The translations under genes and the position numbers were made by a program. The notes under the pieces were generated by a model. The model ran no database searches and was not told the origin of the DNA. It saw nothing but the letters and a program-made list of their open reading frames with translations. This document shows, piece by piece, positions 1 through 8,300 of a stretch of 64,000 bases of DNA (its first letter is position 1; the number at the start of each line of letters is the position of its first letter). The DNA is from Cellulosimicrobium cellulans. GTDB lineage: Bacteria > Actinomycetota > Actinomycetes > Actinomycetales > Cellulomonadaceae. The stretch spans positions 248,001 to 312,000 of the forward strand of contig NZ_JAMXST010000004.1 of the NCBI RefSeq assembly GCF_024124905.1, given 5' to 3'.

Positions 1-1046
1 AGGGAACCGACCCGGTCGACGTCGTCCACGGCCGCGAGCCGCCTCGCCTCGTACCAGCACGTCACGGCCGCCCACAGCGCGAGCACGAGGACGCGGTCGC
101 GCGGCGTCGCGTCGAACGCCGCCCGACCGGACGCGAACAGGTCGCCGACGGCCGCGTCCAGGTCGCCGTCCAGGTAGGCCGCGAGGACGGCCCCGTGGGC
201 GGACGCGATCATCCCGACGGGGAACACGAAGAACGGCGCGAGGACCATGACGCCGAGGTCGATCGGGACCGGCGTGCCGTCGGGTGCGACGACGAGGTTG
301 TTCACCTGGGGGTCGGCGCCCGACGGGACGGTGCCCCACTCGGGGGTCCGTGCGACGAACGCGGCGAGCTCGGCGGGCGACGGGAAGCCGTCCGGCAGCG
401 GGCCGCGGAGGACGAGGTCCACGGCGCTCTCGACGATGCGTCGGGGATCGGGCTCCCACTCGCCGCGGGCGAGGTGCGCGTAGTCGAGCACGAGCCTGCG
501 CACCAGGGCGACGCGCTCGTCCTCGCCGAGCTCGAGCGGGTGCCGGCCGGCGACGAACTCCTCGACGAGCAGGTCGTCGAGCACGCGGTACGACGGGCAC
601 CGGACGTGCTCGGCGAAGCGTCGGCGCAGCACCGCGTAGCGCTCGGTCGCGCTCGCCGCCTCGATGGTCCTGGCGACGGAGCGCCCCGGCTCGAGGAACA
701 GCAGCCCGCCCTCGAACGTGGTGGTGACCACGGTGTAGGGGCCGGACGGACCGTGGCTGACGAAGAGCCAGGGCGGGGGGAGCCGCCGTGCGACCTGGAG
801 CAGGGCGTCCCGGACCGGGTGCCGGGACGGTTCGGCGCCGACGACGTCGACGTGCTGGCGCGACCGGCGCAGGTGGCCGGGCAGCGGCGTGCCGAACCGG
901 TGCCAGACACCGTCCGACGTGCTCACGAAGACGCCGCGAGCGAGCAGGTCGACGTGCCCGAGCGCACCAGCACGCGTCGCGCGACGCCGCGCTCCCACGG
1001 CGTCCCAGCGGGCGATCGCCGCGCGTGCCCGGGCCGCGACCGTCAT
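1..1046 (-). CDS. kinase-like (APH-fold) protein of the polysaccharide locus, C-terminus cut by the window edge
   Basis: The reading frame begins at an ATG (1046-1044) that overlaps the stop of the upstream glycosyltransferase as ATGA, and runs open off the left edge, so about 348 residues are visible. I do not recognise a named family. Around residues 240-265 it has GADPQVNN followed by a hydrophobic stretch and PIDLG. This matches the spacing of the kinase/aminoglycoside-phosphotransferase catalytic loop (D, then N five residues later) and the metal-binding Asp, with the usual His of HGD replaced. The earlier part is Leu/Arg/Glu-rich and has no membrane segment. It is the last visible gene of the minus-strand polysaccharide operon and the second kinase-like protein there. 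Modification of a sugar or lipid carrier is an inference from context; a degenerate pseudokinase is possible. Confidence 0.6.
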   Translation of the reverse strand, partial: MTVAARARAAIARWDAVGARRRATRAGALGHVDLLARGVFVSTSDGVWHRFGTPLPGHLRRSRQHVDVVGAEPSRHPVRDALLQVARRLPPPWLFVSHGPSGPYTVVTTTFEGGLLFLEPGRSVARTIEAASATERYAVLRRRFAEHVRCPSYRVLDDLLVEEFVAGRHPLELGEDERVALVRRLVLDYAHLARGEWEPDPRRIVESAVDLVLRGPLPDGFPSPAELAAFVARTPEWGTVPSGADPQVNNLVVAPDGTPVPIDLGVMVLAPFFVFPVGMIASAHGAVLAAYLDGDLDAAVGDLFASGRAAFDATPRDRVLVLALWAAVTCWYEARRLAAVDDVDRVGS

Positions 1047-2074
1047 CGCCGCAGGTCGCCCTGCAAGGACGCGGGGTGGGCCCGGCTCACCTGGGGCGTC
1101 GCGGGGTCGACCCGGGTCAGGCTCCAGCCGAGGGACCAGCACACGCGCCATGCGACGTCCGACAGGTCGCCCGGGTGGCGCACCGTCGAGGCCTTGCGGA
1201 GCGCGCGACCCGCGACGCGCCCGACCCGACGGACGAGGGCGAACCCCTTCGCCGTGACACGACGGAGGGCGCTCGGGCCGCCCGCGGCGGTCGGGCCTCC
1301 TGCCGACGGAGGCTCGGGCGCCTCGGGCGGCGCCGCCTGCGCCTCCGCGACGAACTCGGCGTAGCGGTGCAGCAGCCGCCGCTCACCGCCCCCGTAGGCG
1401 TACGCCTGCTTGCAGACGTCCCAGAGCCCGTCCCGACGACGGACGTGCAGCACGATCGCGGGGTCGAAGGCGAGCGCGTGCCCGTGCAGCTGGACGCGCA
1501 GGCAGAAGTCGTCGTCCTCTGCGGTGCGCGCGCCCTCGTCGAACCCGCCGACCTCCTCGAAGACCTCCCTGCGGACGCCCATGTTCCCCGAGCCGGCGGT
1601 GACGAACTGCGGCAGGAACGGCTTCACGGTCAAGCCGTGCGCCTGCGCGGTCCACGTGACGGCCGAGCGCATCCCGGCGTTGAGCAGCGCCCCCTCGAAC
1701 GGGCCGGCGACGAACTCGTGGACGTCGAGCGCCCGGCGCACGGCCGCGACCCAGCCCTCGCCCACGCGGTCGTCGGCGTCGCAGAACGCGATCCGCGGGG
1801 CGCGCGCGGCCGCCACGCCGATGTTGCGCGCCGCGCTCGGCCCGCGGCGCGCGGAGGCGTCGACGAGGCGCAGCTCGGGCATCCGGGTCGCCGCCCACGA
1901 CCGCACGAGGTCCGCGGTCCCGTCGCGCGACCCGTTGTCGGCGACGAGCACCTCCCAGGGCCACTCCGGGCGCTGGGCGAGCAGCGCCTCGAGCTGGGTC
2001 GGCAGGGTCTCGACCGCGTCGTACGCCGGGATGACGACGGAGAGCTCGGGCACCGGGCCCCGGAGGTCGTTCAT
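1043..2074 (-). CDS. family 2 glycosyltransferase
   Basis: This 343-aa GT-A fold enzyme should transfer a sugar from a nucleotide donor to a growing surface polysaccharide or lipid-linked intermediate at the cytoplasmic face of the membrane. The N-terminus reads LSVVIPAYDAVETL, the GT2 nucleotide-binding start. NGSRDGTADLV follows, then FCDADDRVGEGW, which supplies the DxD-type metal site, and later EDDDFCLRVQLHG, the acceptor/catalytic acidic segment. The basic C-terminal tail of about 80 residues may associate with the membrane. The ATG overlaps the deacetylase stop (ATGA), and its own stop overlaps the next start (ATGA), so translation is coupled on both sides. Sugar specificity cannot be read from the sequence. 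Confidence 0.88.
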   Translation of the reverse strand: MNDLRGPVPELSVVIPAYDAVETLPTQLEALLAQRPEWPWEVLVADNGSRDGTADLVRSWAATRMPELRLVDASARRGPSAARNIGVAAARAPRIAFCDADDRVGEGWVAAVRRALDVHEFVAGPFEGALLNAGMRSAVTWTAQAHGLTVKPFLPQFVTAGSGNMGVRREVFEEVGGFDEGARTAEDDDFCLRVQLHGHALAFDPAIVLHVRRRDGLWDVCKQAYAYGGGERRLLHRYAEFVAEAQAAPPEAPEPPSAGGPTAAGGPSALRRVTAKGFALVRRVGRVAGRALRKASTVRHPGDLSDVAWRVCWSLGWSLTRVDPATPQVSRAHPASLQGDLRR

Positions 2075-2901
2075 CGTCGGGCCATCCGCTCGCGCGCGAC
2101 GCTGCGCACGCGCCGGTAGCGCGTCGTCAGCGCACCGGTCGTCACCTCGGCGTAGCCCTGCGCCCGCGTCGAGGCGAGGATCCGCTCGAGGACGTCGGCC
2201 CGGTCGAACGCGGGCAGCCGCTCGCCCGGTCCCAACGTCTCGGGATCGGCCCGGGTGTCGTGCAGCAGGAGGATCGCGCCGGGGAACACGGACGACAGGG
2301 CGCGTGCCGCGACCGCCGCCTCCTCGTCGTGGACCCAGTCGAACGCGTCGCCGGACCAGATCGTGAGCTCGAGTCCGAGGCGGCGCACGCCGCGCGCCTG
2401 GCCCCACGTGTGCTCTCCGTACGGGGGCCGGTACAGCCGGACGGACGTGCCCGCGACGTCCTCGACCACGGCGCGTGCCTCGCGGATCGTCGCGACGGCC
2501 GTGTCGTCGTCCAGGGTGAGCAGGGAGGTGTGGTCCTTGCCGTGCAGCGCGAGCTCGTGCCCCTCCTCGACGATCCGCCGCACGATCTCCGGGTGGCGTC
2601 GTGCCGGCTCCGAGAGCACGAAGAACGTCGCGGTGGCGCCGTGCCGGGCGAGCACGTCGAGCACGCCGGGCGTCGTCCGGGGGTCGGGACCGTCGTCGTA
2701 CGTCAGGGAGTACACCCGGTCCGGGGTGTCCACGCAGAACGTCCCGAGCGACCGCGTGAGGAAGGACGGGACGAGGCCGCGCGCGTAGGAGACCCCGCGG
2801 AAGGCGCCGGCGGGCGGGTCGTCGCGCTCGATGTCGCGACGGCGGACGACGAGGTCGGGTGCCGACCGTCCCCTCGGCGCGCGGGTCGTCGTGGGGGTCA
2901 T
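2071..2901 (-). CDS. polysaccharide deacetylase (NodB/CE4 family)
   Basis: The product is 276 aa. The CE4 motifs are in order: TYDDGP (metal-binding Asp pair), HGKDH (the two metal-binding His), RPPYG, an Asp-containing SGDAFDW, and ILLLHD with the catalytic-side His. All key residues of a metal-dependent N- or O-deacetylase are therefore present. No signal peptide is visible, so it probably acts in the cytoplasm on a precursor sugar or lipid-linked unit, unlike secreted peptidoglycan deacetylases. Start and stop overlap neighbouring genes by ATGA, placing it in one translationally coupled operon with a kinase-like protein and a GT2 enzyme. Deacetylation of an amino sugar in the exported polymer is the simplest inference. 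Confidence 0.88.
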   Translation of the reverse strand: MTPTTTRAPRGRSAPDLVVRRRDIERDDPPAGAFRGVSYARGLVPSFLTRSLGTFCVDTPDRVYSLTYDDGPDPRTTPGVLDVLARHGATATFFVLSEPARRHPEIVRRIVEEGHELALHGKDHTSLLTLDDDTAVATIREARAVVEDVAGTSVRLYRPPYGEHTWGQARGVRRLGLELTIWSGDAFDWVHDEEAAVAARALSSVFPGAILLLHDTRADPETLGPGERLPAFDRADVLERILASTRAQGYAEVTTGALTTRYRRVRSVARERMARR

Positions 2902-3689
2902 GCCGTCCGCCCGTCCAGCGCGGCGAGCCGGCGGCGGGACGCGTCGTCGTCCGCCGCGGCCAGGCGTGCGCGCAGCGCGCGCACGGCGTCGTCGAGCGTG
3001 ACCCCCAGGACGTGGTGGAAGGACCAGTCGTCGTCGGGGTCGAACGCCGGGTCGAGCGGCCGCGGTCGAGGGGCGGGGTCGTTGCCGGTGACGTCGCCCG
3101 AGTCGAGGAACGGGATGCCGGAGGTCCGGCGCGAGAAGGTCTCGAAGTCGGTCGCGACGAGCCGGCCGTCGAGCAGCCACACGTTGTGCGGCTGGAGGTC
3201 TCCGTGCAGGTACCCCTCCAGGTAGATCTCGAGGAGCACGTCGAGCGCCCACGCCCCCGCCTCGACCCGCTGCGCGCGGTCCATGCCGCGGCACGCGAGG
3301 TCGAGCCGCGCCTCGTCGGGCAGCCGCGGCACGGTGAGACCGCGCCGGTGCCACCGGACGACGGGCATGCGCCACGCGCGGTCGCCGAGGACGTCTGCCG
3401 CGAGACGTTCCGCCGCGAACCCCTCGCGCCCGAGCTCGCCGCGCGCGAAGAACTTGCCGACGGTCGGTCGCCCGCGGGTCGTCGTGTAGACGGTGACCGC
3501 GTAGTCGGTGCTCTTGACGAACGTCGCCCCCACGGGGCACCCGAACAGGTAGACGAGCTTCGCGCGCCCCAGGACGCGGCTCACGAGCGTGCGCCGCACG
3601 CCGGGCTCCGGCCGCACGTCGCGTCCGATCGGCGCCCCCGTGCCGACGGGACCTCCCTCCGCCGGACCGTCAGGCCGGGTGTCAGCCAT
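2898..3689 (-). CDS. kinase-like protein with intact HGD loop (LPS-core kinase/APH fold)
   Basis: The 263-aa product has a protein-kinase-like fold. A conserved Lys lies in VGKFFARG (near residue 78), and the catalytic loop HGDLQPHN is near residue 160, followed by VATDFE in the position of the metal-binding DFG. Length and motifs resemble bacterial sugar or lipid kinases such as LPS heptose kinases and aminoglycoside phosphotransferases, not Ser/Thr kinases with receptor domains. No membrane segment or signal peptide is seen. It overlaps the upstream 463-aa gene by 8 bp and the deacetylase by ATGA. Phosphorylation of a sugar residue or lipid-linked intermediate of the exported polymer is an inference. 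A second, more divergent kinase-like protein ends the same operon. Confidence 0.72.
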   Translation of the reverse strand: MADTRPDGPAEGGPVGTGAPIGRDVRPEPGVRRTLVSRVLGRAKLVYLFGCPVGATFVKSTDYAVTVYTTTRGRPTVGKFFARGELGREGFAAERLAADVLGDRAWRMPVVRWHRRGLTVPRLPDEARLDLACRGMDRAQRVEAGAWALDVLLEIYLEGYLHGDLQPHNVWLLDGRLVATDFETFSRRTSGIPFLDSGDVTGNDPAPRPRPLDPAFDPDDDWSFHHVLGVTLDDAVRALRARLAAADDDASRRRLAALDGRTA

Positions 3690-5073
3690 CGTGCCGCCCC
3701 CGTCCGATCACGCGTCGGGCGACCGACCGGGCACCCCGGAACGCGCCGCGCAGGACCGACGAGCGTGCCGCCGCCCGGGCGACGCGCGAGCCTCGAGCCG
3801 CCTGCCAGAGCTCCGTGCGGGCGAGCGCGAGCGTGCTCGGCTCCACCGCGGTGAGCCGGAACCGCTCGACGAACGCGTCGTTGCGGTGCACCCCCGCGTC
3901 CTCGCTGCGCGGCAGGCCGTAGCCGTGCGCGGAGAGGAAGCCGTCGAGCACGGACGCCGCGACGTCGTCGTCGGTGACGCGTGCGGCGACGTCCTCGGGC
4001 AGGCCCACCGCGCGCGCGAGCTCTCGCAGGCGGGGAACGTAGACCGGCTTGACCGCGGGCTTCTGCACCTTCGCGTGGTAGAGCAGCGAGAAGAGGTGGT
4101 CGTCGGCGCGGGGGACCGCGACGGTGCCCGCGTGCCAGGTGCGCCGCCGCAGCAGGTCGTCCTGCCAGCGGCGGTCGAGGTAGCCGTCGCCGACCTCGCG
4201 GACGTCGAGGACGACCTGCTCGCCCGCCACGAGGCAGCCGTGCTGGACGCCGTCGCCGCCCGGGTCGAGGGGGCGGGCGCCGGCGACCGCCGCCAGGTCG
4301 GTCCGGTCGCGCGCGAGGACGTCGATCTCGCGGTCGTCCTCGAGGCGCAGCGGCAGGTCCTCGGCGTTGCGCAGGACGACGTACTCGCTCGTCAGCCGCA
4401 GGACGCCGAACAGCTCGGCCAGGTCGCGCCAGCCGCCGCTGCCGACGACGTCCTCCACCACGACCTCCCGGTAGGGGGCGTCGCCGGTGTGCTCGAGGAC
4501 CGCGCGGAGCCGCTCCTCGCCGAGGACCAGCGTCGCGTCGTGGAAGAACTCGCGGATGTTGTTGCTCGAGTGGATCCGGTACCCGCCGACGAGCGCCCGC
4601 GCGGCCGCCTTGGCGCGGGCCACGGCGAGGTTCGTCAGCTCGACGTACCCGGTGACGTTCTGCCCGTACCCGTAGCGCGGGTCGGGATCCTCGACGACGA
4701 CGAGCAGGAACGGCCCGGCACCGACCTCGAGGTGCTTGGGCGACGTGCCCCAGAGCTCCTGGCCGTAGAGGCGCTCGAAGTTCGTGACGACCTCGTCGGG
4801 GGACCAGCGGACCTCGATCTCCGCGACGACGCGCAGCTCCCGCCGGAGGATCTCGAGGACCTCGGCCTCGTGCGCGCGGGCGGCCGACCACACGACGACG
4901 AGCTGGAGGTCACGGTCGTACTGGTGCGCGAACGTGCCGCGCCGCGCGTCGTGCACGTAGCTCAGCTCGGACGGGGAGAACTCGCCGACGGGCGTCGTTC
5001 CTCGCCGCGCCGCGACGCCGTCGGTGGTGCCGACGTCGGCGGGACCGACGTCCAGCGTCCGGGGTTCCGTCAT
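3682..5073 (-). CDS. uncharacterised 463-aa protein, possible nucleotidyltransferase fold
   Basis: I do not recognise a named family. There is no signal peptide or clear membrane helix. The first third is alpha/beta and contains GGYRIHSSNNIREFF, a polar conserved-looking block. The middle reads YVVLRNAEDLPLRLEDD and then EIDVLARD, a hydrophobic-Asp-hydrophobic pattern like the metal site of minimal nucleotidyltransferases. This is followed by LFSLLYHAKVQKPAVKP, and the last 60 residues are Arg/Ala-rich and basic. The ATG at 5073 has a GGGGAGG ribosome site 6 nt upstream and heads the operon with the kinase-like protein, deacetylase and glycosyltransferase. Nucleotidyl or glycerol-phosphate transfer onto the polysaccharide is a guess from this pattern and context. 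Confidence 0.65.
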   Translation of the reverse strand: MTEPRTLDVGPADVGTTDGVAARRGTTPVGEFSPSELSYVHDARRGTFAHQYDRDLQLVVVWSAARAHEAEVLEILRRELRVVAEIEVRWSPDEVVTNFERLYGQELWGTSPKHLEVGAGPFLLVVVEDPDPRYGYGQNVTGYVELTNLAVARAKAAARALVGGYRIHSSNNIREFFHDATLVLGEERLRAVLEHTGDAPYREVVVEDVVGSGGWRDLAELFGVLRLTSEYVVLRNAEDLPLRLEDDREIDVLARDRTDLAAVAGARPLDPGGDGVQHGCLVAGEQVVLDVREVGDGYLDRRWQDDLLRRRTWHAGTVAVPRADDHLFSLLYHAKVQKPAVKPVYVPRLRELARAVGLPEDVAARVTDDDVAASVLDGFLSAHGYGLPRSEDAGVHRNDAFVERFRLTAVEPSTLALARTELWQAARGSRVARAAARSSVLRGAFRGARSVARRVIGRGRHDG

Positions 5074-5301
5074 CTGGGACCTCCCCTGTGTCTCCGGTAC
5101 ACGTGTGTGCCGGCGACCGACCAGCAGACAGTAACGTACGACCCTCGGCAGGCGGTCAGTAGCCCTCGCGCGGGTGAACTTGCCCGAGCGCCCTCCCGCT
5201 CCTGGTCCGCGCATGGTTCGATCAGAGGTGGTACGTGCGCCCGGGGGGCGAGCGCTGTTTCCCTCGCTGAGAGTCCGAGCACACACGACTGGCAGGTCAT
5301 C
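5074..5301. promoter_or_regulatory. divergent promoter region between the 463-aa gene operon and the LamG protein gene
   Basis: On the minus strand a TACTGT -10 candidate lies at 5133-5128, with a Shine-Dalgarno GGGGAGG at 5086-5080 in front of the 5073 start, giving a leader of about 50 nt. On the plus strand I see only a weak purine stretch (GGCAGG) before the ATG at 5302 and no convincing -10. No strong inverted repeat was found. Confidence 0.4.
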
Positions 5302-8300
5302 ATGTCCGTTCCCGCGCGACGACGCCGTCGTCCCGTCCGCGCCGTCGCCGCGCTGCTCGCCGTCACCCTCGGCGTCGGCGTCCTCGTCACCGCCTCCGAG
5401 CACGGGGGCTGGGGCGCGGCACCGGCCGCCGCCGCGGCGGACGACGTCGTCGGGGACGTCGCCGCGGAAGCACGAGTCGTCGGCGGCACGGTCGGGCAGG
5501 ACGTCGCCCCGAACTTTCCGGCGTCGCACCGCGGGCCGGAGTCCCCGAGCACGGTCGCCCGGTCCCTGTGGTGGTCCTGGACCGCGCCGCGGTCCGGCCC
5601 GGTCACGTTCTCCACGGCGGGCAGCGAGCTCGACACCGTCCTGCGCGTGCGCGAGGGGTCCGGCCGGGGCCCGGTCGTCGCGACGAACGACGACGACGGC
5701 GACGTCTCGACGTCCGCCGCCATGGTCGACGCGAGGGCGGGCGAGCGGTACCTCGTCGAGGTCGAGGTGCCGGCGGGCGACGGACTCGTCGGCCTGTCGT
5801 GGCAGCCCGCCGCCGCGACGGCGGACGAGCCCGCCGGACCGGCTCCGGCCCCGGACGCGGCGACCGCCCTCACCGCGCCCGGGATCCCGCTCACGGGCAA
5901 CACGGGGGAGAAGCCGCAGTCGAAGGTGTGGTTCGCGCACGGCTCGTGGTGGGCCGTCCTCGCGTCGGCGTCCACGACGCCCGCGGGCACGTGGGTCTGG
6001 CGGTACGACGGCGCCGCGTGGACGAACGTGGCGTCCGTGTCGACGCGGACCGACGTGCGGGCCGACGTCAAGCAGGTGGGGGACGTCGTGCACGTGCTCC
6101 TCCACGGGTCGTCGAGCTCGCTCGTCTCGCTCCAGTACGCGGCGGGCACGAACTCCTACGTGCCGTGGACCTCGCGACCGACGGCGACCGCGCTCTCGCT
6201 CCCGGGGAGCGAGACGGCGACGCTCGACGTCGACGGCGCGGGACGGATGTGGGTCGCCTACGACACGGCCTCGGCGGTGCAGGTGCGCTACGCCGACGCG
6301 CCGTACGCCTCGTTCTCGTCGGCGATCACGCTCGCGTCGGGCATCACCGAGGACGACATCGCGCTCGTGACCGCGATGCCCGGGGGCACCGTCGGGGTGC
6401 TCTGGTCGAACCAGGCCACGGAGCGCTTCGGGTTCCGCACGCACGTGGACGGCGCGTCGCCGTCCACGTGGTCGGCCGACGAGAAGCCCGCGCAGTCCTC
6501 GGCGCTGCCGATCGGCGACGGGTTCGCCGACGACCACCTCAACGTCGCGGTCACGTCGGACGGGACGCTGTACGCGGCGATCAAGACCTCCTACGACTCG
6601 CCGTCGGCGACGACCCTCGGCCTCCTCGTCCGACGGCCGGACGGCACGTGGGACCCGGTGTACGAGGTCGACCGCCGCGGCACCCGGCCCATCGTGCTCG
6701 TGGACGAGCAGACGGGGTCCCTGCGGGTCGTCTACACCGCGAGCGAGCAGCTCGACGACATCCTCGAGAAGGTCACCCCGCTCGACGACATCGACTTCTC
6801 CGGCGCGCCCGACCTCGTGCTCGACGGGTCCTACAACAACGTCACGAGCTCGAAGGCCAACGTCCCCGGCGAAGCGCTCGTCCTCGCGGCGTCGAGCGCG
6901 ACGACCGGCACGGCGCGTCTCGCGTGGACGGCTCTCGGAGCGCCCACGGCGACCGACGGCGCCGCCTCGACGGTCGCGGGCGGCGTCGCGACCGGCGTGC
7001 TGCGAGGGTCGTCGCCCACGGACGCGCCGCTGCACTTCGAGATCGTGCAGGCACCGGCGCACGGGACGGCCGCGGTGACGGACGCGTCGACCGGGGCGTT
7101 CACGTACGCGCCCGCGGCGGGGTACGTCGGGCCCGACGCCTTCACCTTCCGGGTGCGCGCGGGGGAGCTCTGGTCGAACGTGGCGCGGGTGAGCCTCGCC
7201 GTGACCTCCGAGGCGGGCGCCCGCGGGCGCTGGGACCTCGACGAGGGGACCGGGCTCGTCACTGCCGACACGTCGGGGTGGGGGCAGACGGGCGCCGTCT
7301 CGGGCGGGACGACCTGGGTCACGGGGCGCAGCGGCACGGCCCTGCGGTTCGACGGCTCGACGGGCAGGGTGACCGTGCCGGACGCGGCGTCGTTGGACCT
7401 GGCGGGGACGATGACGGTGGCGGCGTGGGTGCGTCCGGAGCGGGTGGCGACGCAGCACGTGGTGAAGAAGGCGCGGTCGTACGAGGTGGACGGGTACGAG
7501 CTGAGCGTGGCGAGCACGGGTCGGCCGTTCTTCCGGGTGAACCAGGCGTCGTCGGGGGATGCGTTCCGGGTGAACGCGACGTCGGTGCCGGTGGCGGACG
7601 GGTCGACGTGGACGCACCTGGTGGGGACGTTCGACGGTGCGCGGCTGCGGTTGTTCGTGAACGGGGTGGAGCAGGGTTCGGTGGCGGGTCCTGCGGCGGT
7701 GGGGACGAATGCTCTGCCGTTGGCGATCGGTGACCAGTCGGGTGGGGGGTATCCGTTCCAGGGTGCGGTCGACGGTGTGCGGTTGTACGACCGGGCGCTG
7801 AGCGCGGCGGAGGTCGCCGCCCTCTACGCCGGGTCGCCCCCGGGGCCGGTCGCGCCCGTCGCGACGCCCGGGTCGCTCACGACCGTGACGGGGACCGCGG
7901 CGCAGGGCGTGCTCGCCGCCCAGGCGTCGGGGGCTCCGACGTTCGAGGTCGTGCAGGCGCCGGCGCACGGGACGGCCGCGGTGACGGGCGCGTCGACCGG
8001 GGCGTTCACGTACGCGCCCGCGGCCGGGTACGTCGGTCCCGACGCCTTCACGTTCCGGGTCCGTGCCGGGGGTGTCTGGTCGGCCCCCGCGACGGTCGAC
8101 GTCCGGGTCCTGGCCGAGCGCGGGACGCGGGGCATCTGGGACCTCGACGAGCAGTCGGGCACGACGGTCGCGGACCGCTCGGGCTGGTCGCAGACCGGGA
8201 CGCTGTCCGGCGGGACCTCGCGCGTCGCCGGGGTCGCCGGGTCCGCGGTCCGCTTCGACGGGACGAGCGGAAGGATCACCGTCCCCGACCGGGCGTCGTT

